DNA of 64,000 nucleotides from Flavobacteriaceae bacterium (GCA_027073495.1 JALSVQ010000011.1:1-64000); one strand, 5' to 3'. Numbered from the stretch's first letter, positions 9,291 through 17,060 are shown. A program made the numbers and translations. Notes: generated by a model not told the origin, from the letters alone.

Positions 9291-10006
9291 CTGAAGTAGT
9301 TATGGATTCTACTTATTTCTTGTGTCTGGATACTGGATCGGTAGAAGTTTCTGCCAATGCTGTTTCTGCTACTTATGGTTGGTTTGATGAAAATGATATA
9401 ATTTTAGGTAATGCTAGCTCATATACATTTACAAATGCAGGTAATTATTATTTGCAAGTTTCTAATGCCAATGGTTGTTTAAAACGCGCCTATTTTACAG
9501 TAGAAATTTCTGAAAGTCCAGAAATTACGGCTATTGCTGTAGTAGATTTAAGTATTGACAACACACTAACAGTTACTGCTGTGGGAGCCATATCAGGAGA
9601 CCCTTTGGCTGCAAATCATTTTGAATATGCACTCGATAATGGTCCTTACCAATCAAGTAATGTTTTTCATAATGTTCATGGCGGTTGGCGTCTATTGCGT
9701 GTAAGAGATATTAATGGATGTGGAGAAGTGACACAACGTATAATGGTTTTGGATTATCCAAAATTCTTTACCCCAAATAATGATGGCTATAATGATACTT
9801 GGCACTTATTCGGTCATGAACATGTTGATGGGATAACAGTTTATATCTACGATAGATTTGGAAAATTACTCAAAATAATCTATCAATATGATTTGGGTTG
9901 GGATGGTCAGTACAATGGTAATCCGCTACCTGCTACAGACTATTGGTTTAAGTTAAAACTGAGAGACGGTAGAACATTTAGGAATCACTTTTCTTTAATA
10001 AGATAG
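8813..10006 (+). CDS. C-terminal part of the giant surface protein after the frameshift (T9SS type B sorting domain)
   Basis: In this frame the sequence continues the interrupted module without a gap (TELTDNIIGRNFYYYTD..., then YNQTIYVIVENTNTLC), followed by the fourteenth module (LSTCDDFLEDGFTSFNLTDAD), an Ig-like stretch and a C-terminal gliding-motility/T9SS type B sorting domain: FFTPNNDGYNDTW, VYIYDRFGKLL, GWDGQYNG, PATDYWFKL. The first possible start codon in this frame is a TTG at 9068, with no ribosome site, so independent translation is unlikely. One extra A in the AAA at 8811-8813 would fuse it to the upstream part. Type B sorting domains direct proteins through the type IX pore to the cell surface, often with a PorP/SprF partner. 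Confidence 0.85.
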   Translation, partial: TELTDNIIGRNFYYYTDNAYSNLIADPTQFINTSYNQTIYVIVENTNTLCTARTTLSLVVSSANAVDSTLSTCDDFLEDGFTSFNLTDADSSILVNMTPGIATLKRYLTYNDALNQTNEYTAAAYTNITNPQNIYVRVTSNVNPDCYSIASMQLVVYSLPEVVMDSTYFLCLDTGSVEVSANAVSATYGWFDENDIILGNASSYTFTNAGNYYLQVSNANGCLKRAYFTVEISESPEITAIAVVDLSIDNTLTVTAVGAISGDPLAANHFEYALDNGPYQSSNVFHNVHGGWRLLRVRDINGCGEVTQRIMVLDYPKFFTPNNDGYNDTWHLFGHEHVDGITVYIYDRFGKLLKIIYQYDLGWDGQYNGNPLPATDYWFKLKLRDGRTFRNHFSLIR

Positions 10007-10011
10007 AAAAA

Positions 10012-10262
10012 TTACCAATAGAGCCTCAAAGAAATATTAGGCAGTAATCCTGCACTATATTTTGTAGTTTTATGTATTGTGTATAAAGGAATATCAGTTA
10101 CGCTATAAATTGTGTTATAATAGTTTTTGGTATTAAGTATATTCTTTAATGCAAAACTACATCGTCCTTTTATTGTTTTGTTAAACTTAAATTTATAAGT
10201 AGCAGAAAAGTCAAAGCGTTTATAAAATGAATGTGTTTCTGTATTAATACCATCAAAATAAG
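10012..10262 (-). pseudogene. Remnant: C-terminal end of a TonB-dependent receptor
   Basis: The minus strand reads FYKRFDFSATYKFKFNK, FALKNILNTKNYYNT and a terminal SAGLLPNISLRLYW. This is the pattern of the last four or so strands of a TonB-dependent receptor barrel (conserved NILNTKN and aromatic final residue). Only about 80 of the expected 700-1,000 residues are present. The open frame runs on to 10329, but its first 20 residues (His-rich) are the antisense of an Asp-codon-rich fragment. It lacks a signal peptide, plug domain and start, so it is gene debris. Confidence 0.6.
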
Positions 10263-10414
10263 CACCTCCAGAATGATGGCGATGGCGTACTAACAGCAAA
10301 TGAAGATTATGGTGATGGTAATGTAGCAAATGGTGAACTCCAGACTATCTAGATACTGACTCTGATAACGATGGTACAGGTGACAATGATGACGGAGGAA
10401 GAATAAGAGGATAG
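10263..10414 (+). pseudogene. Remnant: Asp-rich (thrombospondin-3-like) C-terminal fragment
   Basis: One frame reads NDGDGVLTANEDYGDGNVANGE, and after a one-base shift the next reads TPDYLDTDSDNDGTGDNDDGG followed by a stop. The DxDxDG and TPDYLDTDSDNDG pattern belongs to calcium-binding repeats at the ends of flavobacterial secreted proteins and some FKBP-type lipoproteins. The shift and the missing upstream part mark it as a decayed fragment lying head-on to the receptor remnant. Confidence 0.5.
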
Positions 10415-10683
10415 TATAAGAAAAATTAGGATGTTTTTAGATAGCAATTACCAGAATATGATAGCTGTTGTTTTTTTTATAATATGCTATATTTAATTAC
10501 ACTATCATAATATAACATTGCCATAAAAATTAAAATTAAATTAAACTTTAGGTAGGGTGTTTCTTCTCCTAATCGTTTTAATAATGAAAGTTAATATGAT
10601 AAAATATTAAATTTTGGTTTGGTTTGTTTTTGTAAATAGCAGCTATCACATAATGATAGCTGCTATTTTTTTATTAATAAATA
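10415..10683. other. AT-rich gap with one strong hairpin
   Basis: No gene seen. It holds the + strand terminator at 10634-10672 and, near 10457-10480, a look-alike half (ATGATAGCTGTTG then a T run) with no good partner arm, perhaps a decayed copy. The rest has no structure I can recognise. Confidence 0.5.
10634..10672 (+). terminator. Intrinsic terminator
   Basis: AAATAGCAGCTATCA, a CATAA loop, then TGATAGCTGCTATTT and a run of T on the + strand: a 15-bp perfect stem. It lies more than 600 bp past the surface protein, so it may have served one of the decayed genes. Confidence 0.8.
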
Positions 10684-11844
10684 TTATCCTTTCAAAACCG
10701 CTAAAGGCTGTAAACGAACTACAATATCAACTAAATCGGTTTGGTTTCTCATCACTTGGTCTATATCTTTATAAGCAGATGTTGCTTCATCCAAATCATT
10801 TTTAGTTTTAATAGCATGTACAATATTTTGCGCGTCTAGCAATTGTATTTCAGCTGCTAAATTCAATTCTCTTTGGGCTTGTTTTCTTCCTAATTTTCTT
10901 CCTGCACCATGAGAGCAAGACTTAAAACTTTGAATATTACCTTTGCCTTTTACTATATATGATTTTGTTCCTTGAGAACCCGGAATCATACCAAACTCGC
11001 CTTCAAATGCTCTTGTAGCTCCTTTACGATGTACCAAAACATTAGTCCCAAAATGATTTTCCCAAGCAGCAAAATTATGCGATTTGTTAATTAACTTACC
11101 AATATTAAAGCCTCCTTTTATTTTTTTAAGTGATTGCATCATACGTTGCATCATCAATTTTCTATTTGCCAAAGCAAAATCAACACAGTAATTCATCTCT
11201 TTGATATAATCTTTGGCTAATTGATCTTCTAAAGGTAGAAAAGCTAATTCTTGTTTTTTAGCAATCATAGAATGATACTTTTCATTTAGCTTAATAGCTT
11301 CTCTATTGTAATATTTAGCTACCTTATAACCTAAATTTCTGCTACCAGAATGTATCATTATCCAAATAAAACCATCTGAACCCTTCTGAATTTCAATAAA
11401 ATGGTTTCCGCCACCTAAAGAACCTATTTGTTTTAGTGCTTTGTCATAACCTTCTGAAACAATTAATAAATCCTCATAGTTTTTAGGCATTAAATCTTCA
11501 TCTTGTGACGCTTCGTGCCAATTAAAACCTAAAGGAATTACTTTTCTTGCCTCGCTTAAAACTTGTTCAAGTTCATCTTTAGTAATGGTTTTTAAACTGG
11601 TTTTTTGGGCACACATTCCGCAGCCAATATCTACACCAACCGCATTGGGTACAACCACACCTTGTGTAGCCAAAACACTACCGATAGGCATTCCATAACC
11701 TGGATGACTATCTGGCATAATTGGTATATGTTTAAAGGCAAAAGGTAAATTTGCTAAATTTTTTGCTTGCTTAATAGCTCCTTCTTCCAAATCATCTAAC
11801 CACATTTTTATAGGGATTCGCTCTGTTGAAATTACTTTTTTCAT
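10684..11844 (-). CDS. rtcB: RtcB family RNA ligase
   Basis: 386 residues from an ATG. All RtcB landmarks are present: MPDSHPGYGMPIGSV (about 43-57), the manganese-binding cysteine in VGVDIGCGM (C75), GSLGGGNHF (N147/H148), IHSGSRNLG (H165), the HRKGATRAFEGEFGMIPGSQG loop (about 272-291) and the SCSHGAGR motif whose histidine (H312) would be guanylylated. RtcB joins 2',3'-cyclic phosphate and 5'-OH RNA ends using GTP and Mn2+, in tRNA repair or splicing. It is shorter than the E. coli enzyme (about 408). It has no archease or rtcA neighbour. It is transcribed away from a WYL-domain regulator, which probably controls it. Confidence 0.93.
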   Translation of the reverse strand: MKKVISTERIPIKMWLDDLEEGAIKQAKNLANLPFAFKHIPIMPDSHPGYGMPIGSVLATQGVVVPNAVGVDIGCGMCAQKTSLKTITKDELEQVLSEARKVIPLGFNWHEASQDEDLMPKNYEDLLIVSEGYDKALKQIGSLGGGNHFIEIQKGSDGFIWIMIHSGSRNLGYKVAKYYNREAIKLNEKYHSMIAKKQELAFLPLEDQLAKDYIKEMNYCVDFALANRKLMMQRMMQSLKKIKGGFNIGKLINKSHNFAAWENHFGTNVLVHRKGATRAFEGEFGMIPGSQGTKSYIVKGKGNIQSFKSCSHGAGRKLGRKQAQRELNLAAEIQLLDAQNIVHAIKTKNDLDEATSAYKDIDQVMRNQTDLVDIVVRLQPLAVLKG

Positions 11845-11881
11845 TGTTTTTATATTTTATACTGCAAATAAACAATGATAC

Positions 11882-11900
11882 TACGCAATCTTTTTGCGTA
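11882..11900. promoter_or_regulatory. Inverted repeat between rtcB and its divergent regulator
   Basis: TACGCAA, five bases, TTGCGTA: perfect 7-bp arms, placed about 40 bp upstream of the rtcB ATG and just upstream of the regulator's -7 box. A plausible operator for the WYL protein. Confidence 0.5.
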
Positions 11901-11916
11901 CTTAAATATTTAGTAT

Positions 11917-11924
11917 TACTTTTG
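11917..11924 (+). promoter_or_regulatory. -7 promoter element (TACTTTTG) for the WYL regulator
   Basis: Matches TAnnTTTG, with the ATG 53 bases downstream. Its last G is also the first base of an 8-bp inverted repeat (GTTGAATA 11924-11931 and TATTCAAC 11950-11957), which could be an autoregulatory site. Confidence 0.5.
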
Positions 11925-11977
11925 TTGAATAATGTTTTTATCGTATTGATATTCAACGAGATAAATAGTAAAAAATA

Positions 11978-13561
11978 ATGGCAGTAAACAAAAATGCTTT
12001 AATCAGATACAAAACCATAGATAAATATCTTCAAAATAGGCTTCGAAAATGGACATTAAATGCTTTGATTGAAAAATGTTCCGACGCACTATATGAATAC
12101 GAAGGAAAAGATACCTCTATTAGCAAACGAACCATACAATTGGATATTCAGAATATGCGAAGTGACAAATTAGGCTATAATGCACCTATTATTGTAGTAG
12201 ACAAGAAGTATTATACCTATGAGAATGAAAATTATAGCATTACCAATTTACCAATAAGTGCCAATGATTTAGAAAAATTATCCGAATCTGTGGCTTTTCT
12301 AAAACAGTTTAATGGTTTTTCGCATTTTAATGAGCTCAATGGTATTATTCAAAAATTAGAAGATCACATCTACACCAAACAAACCAATAATAATCCAATA
12401 ATAGATTTTGAAAAAAACGAAAATTTAAAAGGACTGCAGTTTTTAGATATTATCTACAAAATGATTTTGAACCACAACGTTATTAAAATAACATATAAAT
12501 CTTTTAAAGCAAGACAAGAGCATTCATTTCTTTTTAATGCATATTTACTAAAAGAGTTTCGTAACCGTTGGTTTGTTATAGGGAGCAAACAAGGTCAAAA
12601 TGACATAATGAATCTAGCATTAGATCGAATTATTGCCATCTCAGAAAGTGACATCCCTTATCATTACAATACCAGATTTAATCTGAACGAATATTTTAAC
12701 AAAGCTATTGGCGTCTCTATAAATCCAAATTTAGAGACTGAAAAAATATTGTTATTTATCTATAAAAATCACGCACCCTATGTGATTACAAAACCACTAC
12801 ACGCTTCACAAAAAGTTATTGAAAAGACTCTTTTTGGCATTATCATTTCGTTAGATATTCAGCACAATTACGAATTGGAAAAAGAAATATTAAGTTTAGG
12901 AGAAGGGGTAAAAGTAATTGCCCCAGAACGTTTAAAACGCAATGTGAAAGATAGATTACGTTATGCTTTCAATTCGTATCAAACAGAATTAACAACCGAA
13001 AATCTAACAAATACTATCAAACAGTTTCGTCAGAAAGGGGCTGCTACTGTAAATCAACTCTATAGTTTGCGTGAAATCAAGAAAATACATCAAGCGCTAC
13101 GTTTTTATGAACGGACTAATAATTTATCAATTCACACACTCACCGATCTTTTTACTGCAATTCCGCTGACAAAAGAACTTGTTTTTAATAAAAATTTACA
13201 AAAGGTAATTGCTCAAATAGATAAAACAGCAACACTTGTTTCAAGCGTTTATCACAGAAAATATTCAAAATCAATCCTTCAAAAAGGATGGTTTCAAAGT
13301 AAAACAAAACATCAGTTCAAAATTATAATTTATTTAAAAAATAATATCGAATATGACTTGGCTGTAATTTTAGGCTCTCACAAAACTATCCTTAAGCCTA
13401 AAGAAATTGATTTGTTGGTTAAAAACAGTATAGCTTATACCTCGCAGATACAAAAGGGAGATATTCAATTGATACAAGACAACCTTTTAAGAAAATGGGA
13501 TGTCAGTCAAAAACAATTTTTTGATAGTATTGAACTGACTTTTAAAATTGAATTATATTAA
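11978..13561 (+). CDS. WYL-domain regulator with a PhyH-like C-terminal domain
   Basis: 527 residues. Residues 1-85 form a DeoR/YafY-type winged helix (ISKRTIQLDIQNMR recognition region). About 150-330 is a WYL domain and its C-terminal extension (LKEFRNRWFVIG, LALDRI, ILSLGEGVKVIAPERLKRNVKDRL). Ordinary WYL regulators stop here at about 330 residues; this one continues for about 190. That tail (345-527) resembles a phytanoyl-CoA dioxygenase (PhyH) fold: LFTAIPLTKELVFNKNLQKVI, then VILGSHKTILKPKEI, IQKGDIQLI and a closing FDSIELTFKIEL. The HxD iron site is missing and the late metal histidine is replaced, so it would be non-catalytic, possibly a ligand sensor. It is divergent from rtcB and likely regulates it. 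The helix-turn-helix and WYL parts are firm; the PhyH likeness is inferred from memory of the family. Confidence 0.8.
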   Translation: MAVNKNALIRYKTIDKYLQNRLRKWTLNALIEKCSDALYEYEGKDTSISKRTIQLDIQNMRSDKLGYNAPIIVVDKKYYTYENENYSITNLPISANDLEKLSESVAFLKQFNGFSHFNELNGIIQKLEDHIYTKQTNNNPIIDFEKNENLKGLQFLDIIYKMILNHNVIKITYKSFKARQEHSFLFNAYLLKEFRNRWFVIGSKQGQNDIMNLALDRIIAISESDIPYHYNTRFNLNEYFNKAIGVSINPNLETEKILLFIYKNHAPYVITKPLHASQKVIEKTLFGIIISLDIQHNYELEKEILSLGEGVKVIAPERLKRNVKDRLRYAFNSYQTELTTENLTNTIKQFRQKGAATVNQLYSLREIKKIHQALRFYERTNNLSIHTLTDLFTAIPLTKELVFNKNLQKVIAQIDKTATLVSSVYHRKYSKSILQKGWFQSKTKHQFKIIIYLKNNIEYDLAVILGSHKTILKPKEIDLLVKNSIAYTSQIQKGDIQLIQDNLLRKWDVSQKQFFDSIELTFKIELY

Positions 13562-13595
13562 AAAAAGCGGTTTCTAAAATTAGAAACCGCTTTTT
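13562..13595. terminator. Bidirectional intrinsic terminator
   Basis: AAAAAGCGGTTTCTAA, two bases, then the exact inverse complement: a 16-bp GC-containing stem flanked by A and T runs. It lies directly after the stop of the WYL regulator and also suits the convergent gene that ends at 13650. Confidence 0.9.
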
Positions 13596-13649
13596 AACTA
13601 GGTTTGTTTTGTTGAATTGTTATTTACATTTACAATTAATGAAAATTGT

Positions 13650-14033
13650 TTAAAATATGTTTAAAATGTCTAAAATACCCAAAACAACCAATATAACTCC
13701 AGCAGGAACTTGGTATTTTACCAATTTAGCTCTTAACTCTTGTCCTTTTTCTTTGGCGGTTTCATTTTTTTCTAATACATACTTAGATAACAAAGCGTAT
13801 GACAATAAGAATCCTACTACAAACATAACAATTGATTCTAGCAATCCAACAATGTAAAAAACGCTTATTGAACCTAATATCCCTCGGATACCCCAAATTA
13901 ATAATACAACACCTATCCAACCTTGGTAAGGCGTTAGTTTGTCTAATAACTCTTGTGCGTCTGGCTTTTTAGCAACTAGCAATGATGAAGCTGCAATAAG
14001 GCCTCCTAAAATAGCAATAATACTTGATAACAT
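13650..14033 (-). CDS. Small integral membrane protein, function unknown
   Basis: 127 residues. There are four hydrophobic helices (about 2-20, 38-57, 58-85 and 108-126) with a short charged loop (KYVLEKNETAKEKGQELRAK) before the last. The two halves look like a repeat: both contain an LxKLxxYQ-type element (DKLTPYQGWIGVVLLIWGI and AKLVKYQVPAGVILVVLGI) leading into a Gly-rich helix, which suggests an internal duplication. I do not recognise the family. It has its own promoter box at 14061 and no operon partner. Confidence 0.8.
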   Translation of the reverse strand: MLSSIIAILGGLIAASSLLVAKKPDAQELLDKLTPYQGWIGVVLLIWGIRGILGSISVFYIVGLLESIVMFVVGFLLSYALLSKYVLEKNETAKEKGQELRAKLVKYQVPAGVILVVLGILDILNIF

Positions 14034-14060
14034 AAATTTATTTTTTAATGATTAATGATG

Positions 14061-14068
14061 CAAACATA
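14061..14068 (-). promoter_or_regulatory. -7 promoter element (TATGTTTG)
   Basis: TAnnTTTG on the minus strand, 27 bases before the ATG of the small membrane protein. Confidence 0.5.
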
Positions 14069-14201
14069 TACTAAATAATTATATTTTCAACAATTTGTTT
14101 GATATTCGTATTAAAACAATTGATAAGCGTATTTTTTATTTAATTATTAATTAGTCTATAATTTGTATCACAATACTGCTTTAATTAATCAAGATATGTT
14201 G

Positions 14202-14209
14202 TATATTTG
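14202..14209 (+). promoter_or_regulatory. -7 promoter element (TATATTTG) for apbC-nifU
   Basis: TAnnTTTG, with the apbC ATG 26 bases beyond it. Confidence 0.5.
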
Positions 14210-14235
14210 TGTTTTATTTAGAATCAATATAAACA

Positions 14236-15360
14236 ATGAAAATACAAAAAGAAGCGGTTTTAAAAGCATTAGAAAACGTAATTGTTTCTGGCGAAAAACA
14301 CAATATAATAGAAGACGGAAGTGTTTACAATATCAATATCTTTGGTGATGAGGTTATTGTAGATATCAAAATACCTAATCCATCGCTACAAGCGAAGAAA
14401 AAAGTAGAGGTTGACATCCTCAAAACAATACACGACCTTGTATTTGAAAAAGCAAAAGTAAAAGTAAACCTAACCGTTGAAGTACCTGATAAACCTAAAA
14501 TAGTAACAGACAAAACAATTCCTGGTATCAAAAATATCATTGCTATTGCTTCTGGAAAAGGCGGTGTAGGAAAATCTACTGTTACAGCCAATATTGCAGT
14601 AACACTTACCAAAATGGGTTTTAAAGTAGGTGTTTTAGATGCCGATATTTATGGACCTTCTATTCCTATAATGTTTGATGTTGCTACAGAACGCCCGCTT
14701 TCTGTCACTGTAGATGGAAAAGCAAAGATGAAACCAGTAGAAAATTACGATACCAAAATACTTTCAATAGGTTTCTTTACCAATCCTGATGAAGCGGTGA
14801 TTTGGAGAGGTCCTATGGCTTCAAATGCTTTAAAACAAATGGTTTTTGATGCACATTGGGGTGAACTTGATTTTATGCTTGTAGATCTACCTCCTGGAAC
14901 AGGAGACATACACCTTTCTATAATGCAAACCATGCCAATAACTGGCGCTGTGATAGTAAGCACTCCTCAAAACATTGCTTTGGCAGATGCAAAACGTGGT
15001 GTAGCGATGTTTCAACAAGAAAACATCAATGTTCCTGTGCTTGGTATGATAGAAAACATGGCTTATTTTGTACCTACAGAATGCAACAACCAAAAATATT
15101 ATATCTTTGGTAAAGATGGTGCAAAACAACTAGCAGAAGACATCAAAGTGCCAATGCTAGGCGAAATACCAATAGAACAAAGTATTCGTGAAGCAGGAGA
15201 CGTAGGAAGACCAGCAGCTATGCAAAATGAATCCACAATTGCTAATGCCTTTGAAACATTAACTAAAAATATGATTACCGAATTGGTAAAACGTAATGAA
15301 GCTTTGCCTCCAACAGAAATTATCAAAATAACAACTATGGCAGGTTGTTCTACTAAATAA
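14236..15360 (+). CDS. apbC: Mrp/ApbC-family iron-sulfur carrier ATPase
   Basis: 374 residues. Residues 1-85 are a DUF59/MIP18-like domain; about 97-360 is a MinD/Mrp P-loop ATPase with Walker A GKGGVGKST (107-115), DADIYGPSIP and LVDLPPGTGD. Mrp proteins bind a 4Fe-4S cluster and pass it to apo-enzymes in the cytosol. The classic CPHC cluster ligands after the ENM(A/S)YF motif are absent here (ENMAYFVPTECNNQKYYIFG). I believe this is common in the Bacteroidota. One cysteine lies in that loop and another near the C-terminus (AGCSTK). A NifU-type scaffold gene follows 5 bp later, supporting a role in Fe-S assembly. Confidence 0.9.
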   Translation: MKIQKEAVLKALENVIVSGEKHNIIEDGSVYNINIFGDEVIVDIKIPNPSLQAKKKVEVDILKTIHDLVFEKAKVKVNLTVEVPDKPKIVTDKTIPGIKNIIAIASGKGGVGKSTVTANIAVTLTKMGFKVGVLDADIYGPSIPIMFDVATERPLSVTVDGKAKMKPVENYDTKILSIGFFTNPDEAVIWRGPMASNALKQMVFDAHWGELDFMLVDLPPGTGDIHLSIMQTMPITGAVIVSTPQNIALADAKRGVAMFQQENINVPVLGMIENMAYFVPTECNNQKYYIFGKDGAKQLAEDIKVPMLGEIPIEQSIREAGDVGRPAAMQNESTIANAFETLTKNMITELVKRNEALPPTEIIKITTMAGCSTK

Positions 15361-15365
15361 TTATA

Positions 15366-15611
15366 ATGAAAAAAGCAGCTATAGAAAAAAAAGTGCTTGA
15401 TGCCCTTGCAGAAATACGTCCATACCTTGTTAATGATGGCGGTGATGTCTCGCTTGTTAGCATTACAGACGATATTGTTCATATCAAATTTGAAGGCGCC
15501 TGTACTGCTTGCTCTGTAAGTAGAATGACACTAAAATCAGGCATAGAAATGACCGTAAAAAAATATGCACCCAGTATAAAAGAAGTAATAGACGTTGGTG
15601 CTTCCAAATAA
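15366..15611 (+). CDS. NifU-like C-terminal domain (Nfu-type) Fe-S scaffold
   Basis: 81 residues, consisting only of the Nfu domain: an N-terminal LDALAEIRPYLVNDGGDVSLV and the cluster-binding CxxC in GACTACSVS (C46 and C49). Two subunits share a 4Fe-4S cluster and deliver it to targets. It lies 5 bp after the Mrp/ApbC ATPase, so the two probably work as a delivery pair. Size and motifs are typical. Confidence 0.92.
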   Translation: MKKAAIEKKVLDALAEIRPYLVNDGGDVSLVSITDDIVHIKFEGACTACSVSRMTLKSGIEMTVKKYAPSIKEVIDVGASK

Positions 15612-15629
15612 TTAATAAAAATAGACAAA

Positions 15630-16229
15630 ATGAAAAGAATTTTAACAGTACTTATTGTAGTTTTAACACTACCAGCAATGGGGCAAGACCTAAAAATAGG
15701 ACTGAGCTTTGCTCCTACATTTAACTTTAACAAATTAAGTGTAAAAGATGCTAATAATAATTACCAAACTCTTGGCGTAGCCAAAGGTATGGGATGGAAA
15801 GGTGGCGTAGTTGCAGATTTCCCTTTTGCAACTAATTATTATTTACATTCAGGTTTATTAATTCACCAAAAATCTACAACTTTTGAAGATATTAAACGTA
15901 AAAACACAACTATAGAAATACCTGTTTCAGTAAAGTTAATAAGCAATGAAATTTCAAGTGGAATGTCAATAACAGGAACCTTTGGAGGTACAATAGACCT
16001 TAATGTTGCTGCAAAAACTATAGTAAATAATATTGAAACAGATGCAGCAGATGATCTTAATAAATTTGGTTTTTCTTTTGTTTCTGGACTTGGTCTAACT
16101 ACCGATTTAGGTTTTGGAACTTTAGATGCAGGGCTTTCGTATCACCTTGGTTTGGTAGATATTTCAAAAGGAGCAATGACCAAAGAAATACAAAAACATT
16201 TAGCTATAGATTTTAAATTTTATTTCTAA
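15630..16229 (+). CDS. Outer membrane beta-barrel (PorT-like) protein
   Basis: 199 residues. A signal peptide (MKRILTVLIVVLTLPAMGQ) is followed by alternating-hydrophobicity strands with GxxxG patterns (WKGGVVADFPF, GFSFVSGLGLTTDLGFGTLDAGLSYHLGL) and a terminal aromatic (FKFYF), as in small 8-strand outer membrane barrels of the PorT/OmpW-like Bacteroidota group. The substrate or role is unknown. It starts 18 bp after the nifU gene and is likely co-transcribed with it, although no functional link is obvious. A terminator follows. Confidence 0.8.
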   Translation: MKRILTVLIVVLTLPAMGQDLKIGLSFAPTFNFNKLSVKDANNNYQTLGVAKGMGWKGGVVADFPFATNYYLHSGLLIHQKSTTFEDIKRKNTTIEIPVSVKLISNEISSGMSITGTFGGTIDLNVAAKTIVNNIETDAADDLNKFGFSFVSGLGLTTDLGFGTLDAGLSYHLGLVDISKGAMTKEIQKHLAIDFKFYF

Positions 16230-16252
16230 AGCTACCGAAAATAACTTAACAG

Positions 16253-16280
16253 AAAGGGTGTCTTTATGATGCCCTTTTTT
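16253..16280 (+). terminator. Intrinsic terminator after the apbC-nifU-barrel operon
   Basis: AAAGGGTGTC, a TTTAT loop, then GATGCCCTTT running into T residues. It is a 10-bp stem with two G-T pairs. Confidence 0.7.
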
Positions 16281-16323
16281 TGTTTCATAAAAAGTACTAC
16301 CTTAGTGGTGTAAAACCAAAACT

Positions 16324-17043
16324 ATGATAAGCAAAATCAAACTCCCGCAAATTCTATTTCTAGACATCGAAACCGTACCGCTTTATAGTGACTTTACGCA
16401 ATTGACTAAAACGGAACAAGAATTATTTGAAACCAAGACTAAGTACCAACGTCGTGATGAAATAACAGTAGCAGATTTTTATGAACGGGCAGGTATTTGG
16501 GCAGAATTCGGTAAAATAATCTGTGTTTCTGTAGGTTATTTTGTTTTTGAAGGCAAGCAACGTAGTTTTAGAGTGAAATCTTTTTTTGACACCGATGAAA
16601 AAGAATTACTGATTGATTTTTCTGAATTGTTAAATAGTCATTTTAATAAAGCAGCCCATCTATTATGCGCACATAATGGTAAAGAATTTGATTTTCCATT
16701 TTTAGCAAGACGTATGCTTATTAACGGTTTACCATTGCCTAAAAAACTCAATTTATTTGGCAAAAAACCTTGGGATATTCCACATTTAGACACCTTAGAA
16801 CTATGGAAATTTGGAGATTACAAACATTATACTTCATTAAAACTACTCACACACATTTTGGGAATTCCTTCACCAAAAGATGATATTGATGGAAGCCAAG
16901 TCGCTCGAGTGTATTATCAAGATAATGACCTAAAGCGTATTGTAGATTATTGCCAAAAAGACACCATAGCTGTTGCGCAAGTTTTGCTGCGTTTGCGCAA
17001 TGAAAATCTATTAGATGCTAATGAAATTATTTTTATTAATTAA
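16324..17043 (+). CDS. Predicted 3'-5' exonuclease, PolB-like DEDDy family
   Basis: 239 residues, a ribonuclease-H-fold exonuclease domain. The four metal-binding acidic residues can be placed: FLDIETV (D and E), AHNGKEFDFPFLARRM (D) and YCQKDTIAV (Y and D, the DEDDy form). It matches the stand-alone family annotated as predicted 3'-5' exonuclease related to the proofreading domain of family B DNA polymerases. It probably acts in the cytosol on DNA or RNA ends; the real substrate cannot be read from the sequence. It is a single-gene unit convergent with the alcohol dehydrogenase, 17 bp apart. Confidence 0.88.
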   Translation: MISKIKLPQILFLDIETVPLYSDFTQLTKTEQELFETKTKYQRRDEITVADFYERAGIWAEFGKIICVSVGYFVFEGKQRSFRVKSFFDTDEKELLIDFSELLNSHFNKAAHLLCAHNGKEFDFPFLARRMLINGLPLPKKLNLFGKKPWDIPHLDTLELWKFGDYKHYTSLKLLTHILGIPSPKDDIDGSQVARVYYQDNDLKRIVDYCQKDTIAVAQVLLRLRNENLLDANEIIFIN

Positions 17044-17060
17044 TCCACTTTCATTAATTA

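Noticed and set aside
4188-10006. Repeat array considered as CRISPR or other DNA-level repeat
   Set aside because: Units of about 285 bp differ at many bases but preserve protein motifs and frame: they are coding modules.
10263-10329. N-terminal His-rich part (MLHYHHHNLHLLLVRHRHHSG) of a 105-residue frame
   Set aside because: It is the antisense of GAT/GGT-rich codons of an Asp-rich fragment; only the downstream receptor-like part has homology-like features.
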